The notes under the pieces are model-generated. The model had not been told where the DNA came from and did not search any database. It saw only the letters and a program-made list of their open reading frames with translations. Both the position numbers and the translations under genes were made by a program. 64,000 bases of DNA from Pseudomonas sp. (lineage in GTDB: Bacteria > Pseudomonadota > Gammaproteobacteria > Pseudomonadales > Pseudomonadaceae): assembly GCF_030683065.1 (NCBI RefSeq), contig NZ_JAUXMX010000030.1, forward strand, positions 1 to 64,000. The letters are read 5' to 3'. Position 1 is the first letter of the stretch. The number at the start of each line of letters is the position of its first letter. Positions 9,687 through 18,625 of the stretch are shown here, piece by piece.

Positions 9687-10087
9687 CGCACGCAATCCTT
9701 GTCATTGATAAATTCGTATTCCCACGCTGACAACGGTTAGGTCTAGCACACCAAGGGCAAGACGCCACGTTGACTCTAAATTTGACCCTTCCTAGGCAGA
9801 TGGATTTTCAGCTTAACCTTTTGATATAAAAAGGGTTAATCAAATAAAAATTTGCACAGGGCAAGGCTAGGCCGCCCCACGCGGCCCTCCAAAAGTCAGC
9901 TGATCTTTTCCACCACCGCCTGTTTTGCAGCGCGCACCGACGTCGAATGTCGCGTGTTCTCGAGCGATTTTGACCTGCACCTAACGGGCTGAGACCTGAC
10001 CTAAGAACAGTATTGCGGGTTGAGTCGTCGCTTGGCGCGGCGATCCATGACGGCAGGCATGCGGGTCATACCAAATCGCACAGGACC
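9687..10087. other. 401-bp gap between aer and gbuR
   Basis: No coding sequence is visible. The aer promoter must lie in the left part. An AT-rich imperfect palindrome (TTAACCTTTT...AAAAGGGTTAA, about 9813-9839) stands out in otherwise mixed sequence; it may be an operator or a weak hairpin. The right third shows nothing I can assign. Confidence 0.4.
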
Positions 10088-10981
10088 TCAACGTGCGTTG
10101 AGTTGCGCTTTCAACAAGTCCCTGAAGGTCTGGATTAACGGCTCGCGCGAACGCCCGCGGCGCAGGATCAGGGAGAACGGCGCCTGATAGCCAAAGGTTG
10201 CCGGTAGCAATACACGCAAGCGGCCCTGGTCAACCCAAGGCTGAGCGTAGTGTTCCGGCAGGTAGCCGACATAAGCACCGGACAGCACCAGAATCAACTG
10301 CGCCTCCATCGATTCAACTGTCGCCGCGCTGTGTTTGAAACCATGCCGCGCCAGTTCGGCCTGGCTCCAGTAGCCGCGCCCGACCATGCGCTGCTGGGCG
10401 ATAACCTCCCCAGGGATGCGCCGCTCGCTGAATAGCGAATGACGCTCACTGCAATACAACCAGTGTTGCTCGCGGTACAGCGGCTGGTAGACCAGGCCGT
10501 TCATGCGGGTGGAAAAGGCACCGATGGCCAGGTCCAGCCGATTATCCAGCACCGCCAATTGCAGTTCATAGGGGCTCATCACCGACAGGTGCAAATGCAC
10601 GGCCGGGTGCTCCTGACTGTAGGCGCCGATCACTTCGGCCAACGGCAAGGCCGGATCGCTGACAGTCGAATCCAATACACCTAGATTGAGCGTGCCGCGC
10701 AGCTCGCCCTTGAGCGCAGCTGCGTAGCGCTCGAAACCTTCCAGCTCGCCGAGCAGGCGCAGGGTTTCCTGATAGAACAACTCACCCTTGCTGGTCAGAC
10801 TGAAACCGCCGCGACCGCGATGGCACAGGCTCAGGCCGAGCTGGCCTTCCAGCTGACTCATATAGGTGCTGATCGCAGAAGTCGACAGGTTCAACTCCTG
10901 CTGCGCCGCAGCGAAGCCCTGGTGGCGCACCACGCTGGCGAAGATACGCAGCAGCTTGAGATCGGGCAAGGTGGTAGTCAT
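10088..10981 (-). CDS. gbuR: LysR-family regulator, probable GbuR
   Basis: A 297-residue LysR-type regulator: winged helix-turn-helix at residues 5-65 (LLRIFASVVRHQGFAAAQQELNLS...ISTYMSQLEGQLG) and a two-lobed effector domain from about 90. It lies divergent from gbuA with a 380-bp gap, the arrangement of the P. aeruginosa gbuR-gbuA pair, where GbuR activates gbuA in response to 4-guanidinobutyrate. The ATG at 10981 is chosen because GGAG lies five bases upstream and the HTH then begins at the usual distance; longer in-frame starts exist. The identification as GbuR rests on position and family. Confidence 0.8.
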   Translation of the reverse strand: MTTTLPDLKLLRIFASVVRHQGFAAAQQELNLSTSAISTYMSQLEGQLGLSLCHRGRGGFSLTSKGELFYQETLRLLGELEGFERYAAALKGELRGTLNLGVLDSTVSDPALPLAEVIGAYSQEHPAVHLHLSVMSPYELQLAVLDNRLDLAIGAFSTRMNGLVYQPLYREQHWLYCSERHSLFSERRIPGEVIAQQRMVGRGYWSQAELARHGFKHSAATVESMEAQLILVLSGAYVGYLPEHYAQPWVDQGRLRVLLPATFGYQAPFSLILRRGRSREPLIQTFRDLLKAQLNAR

Positions 10982-11361
10982 GGTGCTCCAGTAGGGGTGT
11001 GCCATGCGCACTATTTATCGCAGTCAACGCTTAATGCCAGCCTCAATAGTGGTGCGCACGGCGCACCCTACGGCAGGCGATCCAACGCGTAGGGTGCGCG
11101 GGGCCGCCTAAGCCGCGCGCACTTGGGTGATCAGGTCGTGGATGGATTAGCTGCGCAGCGGCGTGACCCATCACAGCGTTAGCAGCGGCAGCATGGGTAT
11201 CGCTGCGCTCAACCTACGCGGCCCAACCCATCCTACAGAGGCGGCTGATAGTTTAGAAATTTCTGAACTAAGTTTTTGCCTGCAGCGATTTGTCGCAGGT
11301 AAGACCTGGTCAAGAATCTGCCCAACGACTTCCATACCCACAAGAACTCCGAGGCCTAGTC
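10982..11361. promoter_or_regulatory. Divergent gbuR-gbuA region with embedded palindromic repeats
   Basis: The 380-bp gap should contain the gbuA promoter and GbuR site; these are most likely near 11235-11361, the only part free of repeats. The rest is occupied by GC-rich repeats. A perfect 12-bp inverted repeat GCGCACCCTACG/CGTAGGGTGCGC lies at 11061-11072 and 11088-11099. A segment at 11191-11219 (ATGGGTATCGCTGCGCTCAACCTACGCGG) recurs inverted at 57171-57201. gbuA's ribosome site is GAGG at 11351. Confidence 0.5.
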
Positions 11362-12321
11362 ATGGACAAGATTCTGCACCAGCCCCTGGGCGGCAACGAG
11401 ATGCCGCGTTTTGGCGGCATAGCCACCATGATGCGCCTACCGCATATCCAGACGAGCGAACAGCAGCGCGAGCTGGATGTCGGTTTCATCGGCGTACCGC
11501 TCGATATCGGCACTTCGTTGCGTTCCGGCACCCGCTTTGGCCCGCGCGAGATCCGCGCCCAGTCGGTGATGATCCGCCCCTACAACATGGCCACTGGCGC
11601 CGCGCCTTTCGATTCGCTGAACGTGGCCGACATCGGCGACGTGCCGATCAATACGTTCAACATGCTGGACGCGGTACGCATCATCGAGGCGTTCTACGAC
11701 AACGTTCTCGAACACGGCATAATCCCGCTGACCCTTGGCGGTGATCACACCATCACCCTGCCGATCCTGCGGGCGCTGAAGAAGAAGCACGGCAAGGTCG
11801 GCCTGGTGCACATCGATGCCCACGCCGATGTGAACGATCATATGTTCGGCGAGAAAATCGCCCACGGCACCACGTTCCGCCGCGCCGTCGAGGAAGACCT
11901 GCTCGATTGCGACCGAGTAGTGCAGATCGGTCTGCGCGCCCAGGGTTATACCGCCGAGGACTTCAACTGGAGCCGCAAGCAGGGCTTCCGTGTAGTGCAG
12001 GCCGAGGAATGCTGGCACAAATCGTTGACCCCGCTGATGGAGGAAGTTCGCGCCAAGGTCGACGGCGGGCCGGTGTACCTGTCGTTCGACATCGACGGCA
12101 TCGACCCGGCCTGGGCACCGGGTACCGGCACCCCGGAAATCGGCGGCCTGACCACGATTCAGGCGATCGAAATCATTCGCGGCTGTCAGGGCCTGCAGCT
12201 GATCGGCGGCGACCTGGTCGAGGTCTCCCCGCCTTACGACACCACCGGCAACACCTCGTTGCTGGGGGCCAATCTGCTCTACGAAATGCTCTGCGTGTTG
12301 CCGGGTGTGCAGCACCGCTGA
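11362..12321 (+). CDS. gbuA: Guanidinobutyrase
   Basis: A 319-residue ureohydrolase, the same length as P. aeruginosa GbuA and with the same MDK-LHQPLGGNEMPRFGG opening. It hydrolyses 4-guanidinobutyrate to 4-aminobutyrate and urea, using two Mn ions. The metal ligands are visible in GGDHT (about 133-137), DAHADVND (about 157-164) and SFDIDGIDPAWAPG (about 238-251). The step belongs to arginine breakdown by the transaminase (2-ketoarginine) route. I start at the ATG at 11362; a longer open frame upstream lacks family similarity. A GC hairpin (12347-12366) follows the stop. Agmatinase (SpeB) is a close relative, but the opening sequence and gbuR neighbour favour GbuA. Confidence 0.92.
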   Translation: MDKILHQPLGGNEMPRFGGIATMMRLPHIQTSEQQRELDVGFIGVPLDIGTSLRSGTRFGPREIRAQSVMIRPYNMATGAAPFDSLNVADIGDVPINTFNMLDAVRIIEAFYDNVLEHGIIPLTLGGDHTITLPILRALKKKHGKVGLVHIDAHADVNDHMFGEKIAHGTTFRRAVEEDLLDCDRVVQIGLRAQGYTAEDFNWSRKQGFRVVQAEECWHKSLTPLMEEVRAKVDGGPVYLSFDIDGIDPAWAPGTGTPEIGGLTTIQAIEIIRGCQGLQLIGGDLVEVSPPYDTTGNTSLLGANLLYEMLCVLPGVQHR

Positions 12322-12346
12322 CGCGGCCTGGCTTTTTATACTGAAC

Positions 12347-12366
12347 GGGCGCCTCGTGCGGCGCCC
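12347..12366 (+). repeat. GC-rich hairpin after gbuA
   Basis: GGGCGCC (12347-12353) pairs with GGCGCCC (12360-12366) around a six-base loop. No U-tract follows, so it more likely stabilises the gbuA mRNA end or modulates read-through into the next gene than terminates fully. Confidence 0.5.
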
Positions 12367-12397
12367 GCGCACTACAACAATAAAATAGGGTGCCTAG

Positions 12398-13792
12398 ATG
12401 AACTCCGAACAAGCCATGCCGCTGCTGGATGACCAACCGCCGGCGGATACGTCCTACAGCCTGCGTCAACTGCTGATCTTCCTGATCCCCTCGCTGGTTG
12501 GCGTGCTGTTGTTCCTCACCCCAATCGTCTATGACGGCAAAGTTACCATCGGCCTCGGCGTGATGGCTGATGCCCTGAAAACCTCGCTGAGTGCCTGGTT
12601 GCCAGCCATCGCCACCGGCCTGTTGCTGCTCTCCGCCGCCCTCGGCCTGCTTGGCTCGGCCCTCAAGCCGCGCTGGTTAACCCAGCGCCACGCGCTCAAC
12701 GAACTGTTCAACCTGCACCCGCTATGGCTTGGCCTGCGTGTGCTCGGCGCAATTTTCGCGGCCATGACCTTCTGGCAGTTCGGCCCGGAATGGATCTGGA
12801 ACGCCAACACCGGCGGCGTGGTACTGAAAGATCTGGCCCCGGTACTGATCACCTTCTTCCTGGTAGCCGGGCTGATCCTGCCGCTGCTCACCGACTTCGG
12901 CCTGATGGAATTCTGCGGCACCCTAGTGCGCAACGTGTTCCGCAAGGTCTTCGGCTTGCCGGGCCGCTCGGCTATTGACGCTATCGCCTCATGGCTCGGT
13001 TCGGGCACCGTCGGCGTGCTGATCACCGCCCAGCAGTATCAGAAGGGCTTTTACAGCGCCCGGGAAGCGGCGGTGATCGCCACCAACTTCTCCGTCGCCT
13101 CGATCGCCTTCAGCCTGTTGATCACCAGTTTCATGAACCTCGACCACCTGTTCGTACCTTTCTACCTGACGGTAGTAGTGGCCGGCCTGGCTGCCGCCAT
13201 CATCACACCGCGCATTCCGCCGCTGTCGTGGAAGAAGGACGAGTACGTCGCCGGCGTTGGCAAGCAGATCAAGGAAGACGTCCCAACTGGCAGCTCACTG
13301 CTGCGCTGGGGCGTACTGCAGGCCGTCAAGCGCGCCAACAACAACCCTTCCCCGGCGCAGATGGTCAAAGTCGGCGTGCATAACGTGGTGGATATCTGGC
13401 TGGGCCTGCTGCCGCTGGTGATGGCCATCGGCACTTTGTCCCTTGCCATTGCCGAATACACCCAGGTTTTCAACTGGCTGTCCTACCCACTGGTGCCGCT
13501 GCTGGAACTGCTGCAACTGCCGGAAGCAGCCAAAGCAGCACCGGCCATACTGGTGGGTTTTGCCGATATGTTCCTGCCGGCCGTATTGGGCAAAGGCATA
13601 GAGAGCGAGCTGACCCGCTTCGTGGTGGCCTGCGTATCCCTGACCCAGCTGATTTATATGTCAGAAGTCGGTGTGCTGATCATCAAGGCCAAGCTGCCGC
13701 TAAACCTGCTCGAGCTGTTCGCCATCTTCATCATCCGCACCCTGATCACCCTGCCGATCATCGCGCTGATGGCGCACTGGATCGTCGGTTAA
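12398..13792 (+). CDS. YjiH-like membrane protein with nucleoside-recognition (Gate) domains
   Basis: A 464-residue polytopic membrane protein with about eight to ten hydrophobic segments. The GSGTVGVLITAQQYQKGFYSAREAAVIATNFS segment and the second half (GLLPLVMAIGTLSLAIAEYTQVF…PAILVGFADMFLPAV) are typical of the Gate/nucleoside-recognition domain of YjiH proteins. The transported compound is unknown. Lying between gbuA and a guanidino-acid decarboxylase, it probably imports or exports a guanidino compound, 4-aminobutyrate or a related metabolite; that is inference. It starts 77 bp after gbuA on the same strand, with a weak ribosome site (AGGGTGCC). Confidence 0.75.
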   Translation: MNSEQAMPLLDDQPPADTSYSLRQLLIFLIPSLVGVLLFLTPIVYDGKVTIGLGVMADALKTSLSAWLPAIATGLLLLSAALGLLGSALKPRWLTQRHALNELFNLHPLWLGLRVLGAIFAAMTFWQFGPEWIWNANTGGVVLKDLAPVLITFFLVAGLILPLLTDFGLMEFCGTLVRNVFRKVFGLPGRSAIDAIASWLGSGTVGVLITAQQYQKGFYSAREAAVIATNFSVASIAFSLLITSFMNLDHLFVPFYLTVVVAGLAAAIITPRIPPLSWKKDEYVAGVGKQIKEDVPTGSSLLRWGVLQAVKRANNNPSPAQMVKVGVHNVVDIWLGLLPLVMAIGTLSLAIAEYTQVFNWLSYPLVPLLELLQLPEAAKAAPAILVGFADMFLPAVLGKGIESELTRFVVACVSLTQLIYMSEVGVLIIKAKLPLNLLELFAIFIIRTLITLPIIALMAHWIVG

Positions 13793-13812
13793 AAAATATC
13801 GGGCATAGGCGC

Positions 13813-13837
13813 GCGGGGGGACGCCGAGTCCCCCCGC
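13813..13837 (+). repeat. Strong GC hairpin between yjiH-like gene and decarboxylase
   Basis: GCGGGGGGAC (13813-13822) and GTCCCCCCGC (13828-13837) form a perfect 10-bp stem with a five-base loop. The following bases (TCCTAAAACG) are not a U-tract. It lies 21 bases after a stop codon and 31 before the next start, so it could act as a partial stop or an mRNA-stability element within the operon. Confidence 0.6.
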
Positions 13838-13867
13838 TCCTAAAACGACAGCACAGGATTAGATGAC

Positions 13868-15469
13868 ATGACCACTTGCGGCGAATTTCTAGTCAAGCAA
13901 CTCGAAGGCTGGGGTGTCGACACCGTGTTCGGCATTCCCGGTGTACACACCGTCGAGCTGTACCGCGGCTTGCCGCACAGCAACATCCGCCATATCACCC
14001 CGCGCCATGAGCAGGGTGCCGGCTTTATGGCCGATGGCTATGCCCGTGTCTCGGGTAAGCCGGGCGTGTGCTTCATCATCACCGGGCCGGGCATGACCAA
14101 CATTCTCACGGCCATGGGCCAGGCCTATGCGGACTCGATCCCGATGCTGGTGATATCCAGCGTCAACCAGCGCAACCGTTTAGGTCTGGGCAAGGGTTAC
14201 CTGCACGAACTGCCCAACCAGCGCGCTATGACCGCCGGCGTCACTGCCTTCAGCCACACACTGATGAGCGTCGAGGAACTGCCCAGTGTGTTGGCCCGCG
14301 CCTTTGCCGTCTTCGAGGGCGAACGGCCACGGCCGGTGCACATCGAGCTGCCGCTGGACATCATCACCGCGCCGGCCGAGCACATGCAGTTGGCGCCACG
14401 GCCCAGTATCCAGCGTCCGTCGCCCAATCGCGCGCTGATCCGCGAAGCGGCGGCCATGCTGAAAAACGCCAAACGCCCGCTGCTGCTACTCGGCGGTGGC
14501 TGTGTCAGCGCGCAAGCCGAAGCCCGCGCCCTGGCCGTGGCTCTGGATGCACCCACCGCGCAGACCATCAATGCCAAGGGCCTGCTGCCACCGGGTCACC
14601 CGCTGCTGCTCGGCAGTAACCAGTCGCTGGTCCCAGTACGCGAGCTGGCGCTGGAAGCGGACGTGGTGCTGGCCATCGGCACCGAGCTGGGCGAAACCGA
14701 TTACGACGTGGTGTTCGACGGCAACTTCAAACTGGGCGGCGCACTGATTCGCATCGATATAGACGCCCAGCAATTGCAGCGCAATTTCACCCCGACCCTG
14801 GCCATCCAGAGCGATGCACGCCTGGCCATGCGCATGCTGCTGGCCGAGTTCAATCCCGGCGAAAAACTCGACAACAGCCCCGGTGCCCTGCGCACCGCTG
14901 CCGTGCAGGCGCAACTGGCCGAGGATTTCAGCGGCTGGTGGCATTACCGCCAGTTGTTCGACACGGTGCTGGACACACTTCCTGACGCGCGCTTCGTCGG
15001 CGACTCGACCCAGACCGTCTACAGCGGCAATCATTTGGTCGAGCTGGACGGCGCGCGGCGCTGGTTCAATGCCTCCACCGGCTACGGCACCCTGGGTTAC
15101 GGCCTACCGGCGGCAATCGGCGCCAAACTGGCCGACCCGGACCGCCCGGTGATCAGCCTAATGGGTGACGGCGGCATCCAGTTCACCCTGCCCGAGCTGG
15201 CCAGCGCGGTGGAAGCCGGGGTCGGCATCATCGTGCTGCTGTGGAACAACAGCGGCTACGGCGAGATCAAGCGCTATATGCAGAAGCGCGACATCACCCC
15301 GCTCGGTGTGGACATCTACACCCCGGACTTTCTGGCCATCGCCCGCGGCTTCGGCTGCATGGCCGATCGCGCCCGCGACCATGCACACCTGGCCGAGCTG
15401 CTGCGAAGCGCTCCAGCAGATCGCCCCTTGATCATCGAACTGCTCGAAGAAGCGCCCTTCCATCCCTGA
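13868..15469 (+). CDS. Thiamine-diphosphate decarboxylase, likely 5-guanidino-2-oxopentanoate decarboxylase
   Basis: A 533-residue ThDP enzyme of the acetolactate synthase/benzoylformate decarboxylase fold. It has an N-terminal pyrimidine-binding domain with the activating Glu in PRHEQGAGFMADGYAR, a central domain, and a C-terminal pyrophosphate domain with the GDG...N motif (MGDGGIQFTLPELASAVEAG...LLWNNSGYG). Proteins of this subgroup beside gbu genes are annotated as decarboxylases of 2-ketoarginine, giving 4-guanidinobutyraldehyde, whose oxidation product is the GbuA substrate. The neighbourhood supports this, but the substrate is inferred; an acetolactate synthase without regulatory subunit is the alternative. 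The ATG at 13868 is preceded by AGGATT. Confidence 0.8.
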   Translation: MTTCGEFLVKQLEGWGVDTVFGIPGVHTVELYRGLPHSNIRHITPRHEQGAGFMADGYARVSGKPGVCFIITGPGMTNILTAMGQAYADSIPMLVISSVNQRNRLGLGKGYLHELPNQRAMTAGVTAFSHTLMSVEELPSVLARAFAVFEGERPRPVHIELPLDIITAPAEHMQLAPRPSIQRPSPNRALIREAAAMLKNAKRPLLLLGGGCVSAQAEARALAVALDAPTAQTINAKGLLPPGHPLLLGSNQSLVPVRELALEADVVLAIGTELGETDYDVVFDGNFKLGGALIRIDIDAQQLQRNFTPTLAIQSDARLAMRMLLAEFNPGEKLDNSPGALRTAAVQAQLAEDFSGWWHYRQLFDTVLDTLPDARFVGDSTQTVYSGNHLVELDGARRWFNASTGYGTLGYGLPAAIGAKLADPDRPVISLMGDGGIQFTLPELASAVEAGVGIIVLLWNNSGYGEIKRYMQKRDITPLGVDIYTPDFLAIARGFGCMADRARDHAHLAELLRSAPADRPLIIELLEEAPFHP

Positions 15470-15514
15470 GCGGAGCACAGGAACAACACCATCCACTATG
15501 CACAAGGGCCCAAC

Positions 15515-15964
15515 ATGATCGCCAATACACCAGCCAACTCAGGGCAAAACACCGCCATAGAGGCGGAGTGCACCGACCATGACGATGTGCTGCAGGCCGC
15601 CGCAACCCTGGTCGCCGCCTTCGCCAGCAACGACAGCGCGGCCTATTTTGCCGCGTTCAGCGAAGACGCCAGCTTTGTCTTCCACAGCTGCGCCACGGTA
15701 TTGGCAACTCTGGATGACTACCGGCAACTCTGGGCCAGCTGGCAGGCCGAGGGCTTCGTCGTCCTCGCCTGCACCTCCAGCAAGCCATTGCTAACCCTGC
15801 AGGGCGACAGCGCGATCTTCGTCCATGAAGTGAACACCCGACTGCGCATCGCGGGCGAAGAACTGCACAGCCAAGAGCGCGAGACCATTGTCTTTCGCCG
15901 CCAGCCCGACAGCCACCAATGGCTGGCCTGCCACGAACACCTATCCCTGCTGCCAAGCGGCTGA
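15515..15964 (+). CDS. NTF2-like (SnoaL/DUF4440-type) small protein
   Basis: A 149-residue protein with an NTF2-like cone fold: an N-terminal helix pair (DDVLQAAATLVAAFASNDSAAYFAAFSEDASF), then strands ending FRRQPDSHQWLACHEHLSLL, as in YybH/SnoaL-like domains. Such proteins bind small molecules or act as isomerases or hydrolases; none of the catalytic patterns allows a choice. It sits 45 bp behind the decarboxylase on the same strand, so it probably serves the same pathway. The ribosome binding site is weak (AGGG at 15504). Confidence 0.7.
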   Translation: MIANTPANSGQNTAIEAECTDHDDVLQAAATLVAAFASNDSAAYFAAFSEDASFVFHSCATVLATLDDYRQLWASWQAEGFVVLACTSSKPLLTLQGDSAIFVHEVNTRLRIAGEELHSQERETIVFRRQPDSHQWLACHEHLSLLPSG

Positions 15965-16007
15965 AGCCCCAAACGCTAACCCGCCAGGCCCATGAGCCCA
16001 GCTCGCC

Positions 16008-16038
<31 letters not shown>

Positions 16039-16109
16039 TAGCCTTGCCGTAACTGCCACGCACACCACCAACTGTAGTAATAATCAAAATAATCAGGGGA
16101 GTCACCCGC

Positions 16110-17450
16110 GTGTTCAAGAACCTAACCCAATACTTCGGTCAGGATGGTCTTGCGCCCACCTCAACCGAACATCGCAGCCTTGGGCTCAGCGGCACTACCG
16201 CACTATGGCTCGGCGCCAACGTGGTGGTCACCACCATCTTGACCGGCATGCTGCTGGTACCGGATTTGCCATTTATCCAGGCCATGCTGATCGTCTTGCT
16301 CGGCTCAGCCGTCGGCATCCTGCCGCTGGTACTGGTCGGCCTGATGGGCCAGCGCAGCGGGCTGACCACCATGGTGCTGGCGCGCGGCAGCTACGGCCCA
16401 CTGGGCGCCAAGCTGCCTTCGCTGGTCAACCTTCTGACATTGCTGGCCTGGAGCTGGATCCAAGCGCTGCTGGCCGGCATGAGTCTGAATTACGCGGTGG
16501 AACACCTGACCGGCTATTCCAACCTGCCGCTGTTCACCATCCTCTGCGAAACCCTGGTACTGCTGATCGCCCTGCGTGGCCACCTGGGTATCGAGCGGGT
16601 CGAGCGCTGGGCCGCCGTTGGCATGCTACTGCTGACAGGCGCGGTATTTTATGTGATGGGGCAGAAATTCGAATTCACCAGCCTGCTGAGCATGCCGGTG
16701 GAGCCACGCAATGAAATAAGCCCCGGCATCGCCTTCGATATCGTCATCGCCACGGCGTTCTCCTGGATTCCCCTGGCCGCCGACTACAACCGCAACTGCC
16801 GCAGCCAAGGCGTGGCTGCGGTCGGCACCTGGGTCGGCTATGTCGCCGCCACCTTGCTGGCCATGGGCTTGGGCGCCACCGTATCGGGCTTCTCGGTACT
16901 CGGCGGCATGGAGCAGACCTACGACCCGGCAGTGCTGCTGGCCGGATTCGGCTTCGGTTTACCGGCGGCCATCGTGGTGTTCCTCTCGGTGATGACCACC
17001 AACGTGATGTGCGTCTACAGCGCGTCGTTGTCCTACCTGAACATCAGCCCAAAAACCAAGTTCTGGAAGCCGGCCCTGACCATCGGCGTGCTGTCGATCC
17101 TTGGTTCGCAGATCCCCGGCATCCTCGACAACTTCCAGAGCTTTCTGCTGATCATCGGTAGCGTATTTATCCCGGCTTTCGCCGTGCTGATCGCCGATTA
17201 CTACCTGATCCACCGCGGCCACTACAATGTCAGCGACCTACTCAGCGAAGACGGTGGGCGCTACCGCTACCTCGGCGGCATCAATCCGGCCGCATTCGCC
17301 GCTTATGGTCTGGGCGCGCTGCTGGCGTACTACTGGGGCTGGGTATCGCCGCTGGCGTTCGGCGCCTCGCTACCGGTGTTCCTGATCACCGCTGCCAGCT
17401 ACACCATACTGCGCCGCTGGGTGCTGGTGCCGCACAGACAGGTGGCCTGA
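16110..17450 (+). CDS. NCS1-family (cytosine/purine-type) permease
   Basis: A 446-residue protein with about 12 membrane helices. The N-terminal region (LWLGANVVVTTILTGML), the QRSGLTTMVLARGSYGPLGAKLPSLVN stretch and the VIATAFSWIPLAADYNR segment are typical of the cytosine permease/allantoin group of the NCS1 family. Substrate cannot be read from sequence; a guanidino or nitrogenous compound fits the operon. The start is GTG at 16110, with AGGGGAG at 16095-16101; the 145-bp gap before it carries the (AAC)10 tract. P. aeruginosa has a comparable transporter near gbuA. Confidence 0.82.
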   Translation: MFKNLTQYFGQDGLAPTSTEHRSLGLSGTTALWLGANVVVTTILTGMLLVPDLPFIQAMLIVLLGSAVGILPLVLVGLMGQRSGLTTMVLARGSYGPLGAKLPSLVNLLTLLAWSWIQALLAGMSLNYAVEHLTGYSNLPLFTILCETLVLLIALRGHLGIERVERWAAVGMLLLTGAVFYVMGQKFEFTSLLSMPVEPRNEISPGIAFDIVIATAFSWIPLAADYNRNCRSQGVAAVGTWVGYVAATLLAMGLGATVSGFSVLGGMEQTYDPAVLLAGFGFGLPAAIVVFLSVMTTNVMCVYSASLSYLNISPKTKFWKPALTIGVLSILGSQIPGILDNFQSFLLIIGSVFIPAFAVLIADYYLIHRGHYNVSDLLSEDGGRYRYLGGINPAAFAAYGLGALLAYYWGWVSPLAFGASLPVFLITAASYTILRRWVLVPHRQVA

Positions 17451-17616
17451 GCCATTGGCATAGGTGTTAGTTCGGTGCGCATGGCTCATCCTACGGTCAG
17501 GCGCCGCGCGCACCCACAACAGCGCATAAGTCCGCCCCTGTAAGACCGCAGCAAGAACTCGGCGCCCTCACTGGCGCCTACAATTTAGTTAGGGACGAGC
17601 AACGAGCGGGGTCAAC

Positions 17617-18351
17617 ATGAAGATCGTCAGCCGCAACAACTGGTTCGAAGTACGCCACCTGCAGGATGGCGTCACCTTGATCCACGAGCCTTATATACGG
17701 CCCTTCTATCGCTGCAATCTCTGGCACATCCAGGGCCGTGATCGGGATCTGCTGGTCGACTCAGGCTCAGGCCTGGTCAGCCTGCGCGAGCAACTGCCCT
17801 GGCTGACCGAGAAGCCACTGCTGGCAGTGGCCAGTCACGCCCACTTCGACCATATTGCCGGCCACCACGAATTCCCCGAGCGCCTGGTGCATCCCGCAGA
17901 AGCAGACATCCTCGCCGCACCGACCGGCACCAATACCCTGGCCACGGACTTCATCGGCGACGACATGTTCGAGGCCCACCCGGATTGCCCGCTGTGCTAC
18001 GCCGAGTACCAGGTCAAGGCCGCGCCCGCAACCCGCTTGATCGAGGACGGTGATGTACTGGACTTGGGCAATCGAATACTGCAGGTGTTGCATACCCCGG
18101 GCCATTCGCCAGGCGGCATCAGCCTGTGGGAGGCGGCGACGCAAACATTGTTTTCCGGGGATATTCTCTACGACGGCCCGTTGATCGAAGATGCGTATCA
18201 CTCGAATCTGCAGGAATATGCGCAAAGTTTGGCACGCCTGCGCCAGCTACCCGTACGCAACGTACATGGCGGACACTTCCCGAGTTTTTCCGGTGAGCGC
18301 ATGCGCGAGTTGATCAACCAGTGGTTCAGCGACCACCCGCAGCTAATCTGA
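17617..18351 (+). CDS. MBL-fold metallo-hydrolase
   Basis: A 244-residue metallo-beta-lactamase-fold enzyme. The metal motif HAHFDH (about residues 74-79) is followed by a second His in HTPGHSPGGISLW, an Asp in LFSGDILYDG and a C-terminal HGGHFPSF, so both zinc sites are complete. It resembles the glyoxalase II/hydroxyacyl hydrolase branch; substrate unknown. It has its own good ribosome site (GCGGGGTCAAC) after a 166-bp gap from the permease, so it may be a separate unit. In P. aeruginosa an MBL protein also lies between the gbu region and the small gene PA1414. Confidence 0.82.
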   Translation: MKIVSRNNWFEVRHLQDGVTLIHEPYIRPFYRCNLWHIQGRDRDLLVDSGSGLVSLREQLPWLTEKPLLAVASHAHFDHIAGHHEFPERLVHPAEADILAAPTGTNTLATDFIGDDMFEAHPDCPLCYAEYQVKAAPATRLIEDGDVLDLGNRILQVLHTPGHSPGGISLWEAATQTLFSGDILYDGPLIEDAYHSNLQEYAQSLARLRQLPVRNVHGGHFPSFSGERMRELINQWFSDHPQLI

Positions 18352-18432
18352 CTGACGGTGGATCGGCACAGTCAGCCAATAAATGACACTGCTGGATCAA
18401 TCACTGATTAAAGGCTAATCAACCCTGAACTA

Positions 18433-18567
18433 TCAGCGGCGTCGGCGCGGCGCTTGCGGACGTCGCTGGTCATCATCGCGCACAGGGACTGGCTGTAGTT
18501 TCGGCCGATCAAGCAGGCCTAAGGCAACCAGCAAATCGTGTAGGGTGTTATGCAACTTGGCGATCAT
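18433..18567 (-). CDS. 44-residue small protein, probable PA1414-type locus (sicX region)
   Basis: The frame encodes MIAKLHNTLHDLLVALGLLD followed by RPKLQPVPVRDDDQRRPQAP and RRRR. It is an amphipathic N-terminal helix with a strongly basic, proline-rich C-terminus. AGGAGGGG six bases upstream of the ATG at 18567 is the best ribosome site in the area. A perfect ANR/FNR box and a matching -10 element lie upstream. In P. aeruginosa the short gene PA1414, close to the gbu genes, is ANR-controlled and is the locus of the sRNA SicX, induced at low oxygen. Position, strand, size and the box fit that locus. The link is from memory of gene order and needs alignment; an RNA product is as likely as the peptide. 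Confidence 0.7.
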   Translation of the reverse strand: MIAKLHNTLHDLLVALGLLDRPKLQPVPVRDDDQRRPQAPRRRR

Positions 18568-18625
18568 GGAATCCCCTCCTGCCAAGAACTTCGATAAGGC
18601 ACTTTAGAGCACCTGCTGTCAGTTT

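Noticed and set aside
9821..9843. TTGAT...ATCAA as an ANR box for aer
   Set aside because: The half sites are 13 bases apart instead of four, so the spacing is wrong for an ANR/FNR dimer.
11437..12372. A 311-codon frame opposite gbuA
   Set aside because: gbuA is clearly conserved; the antisense frame shows no domain and no ribosome site.
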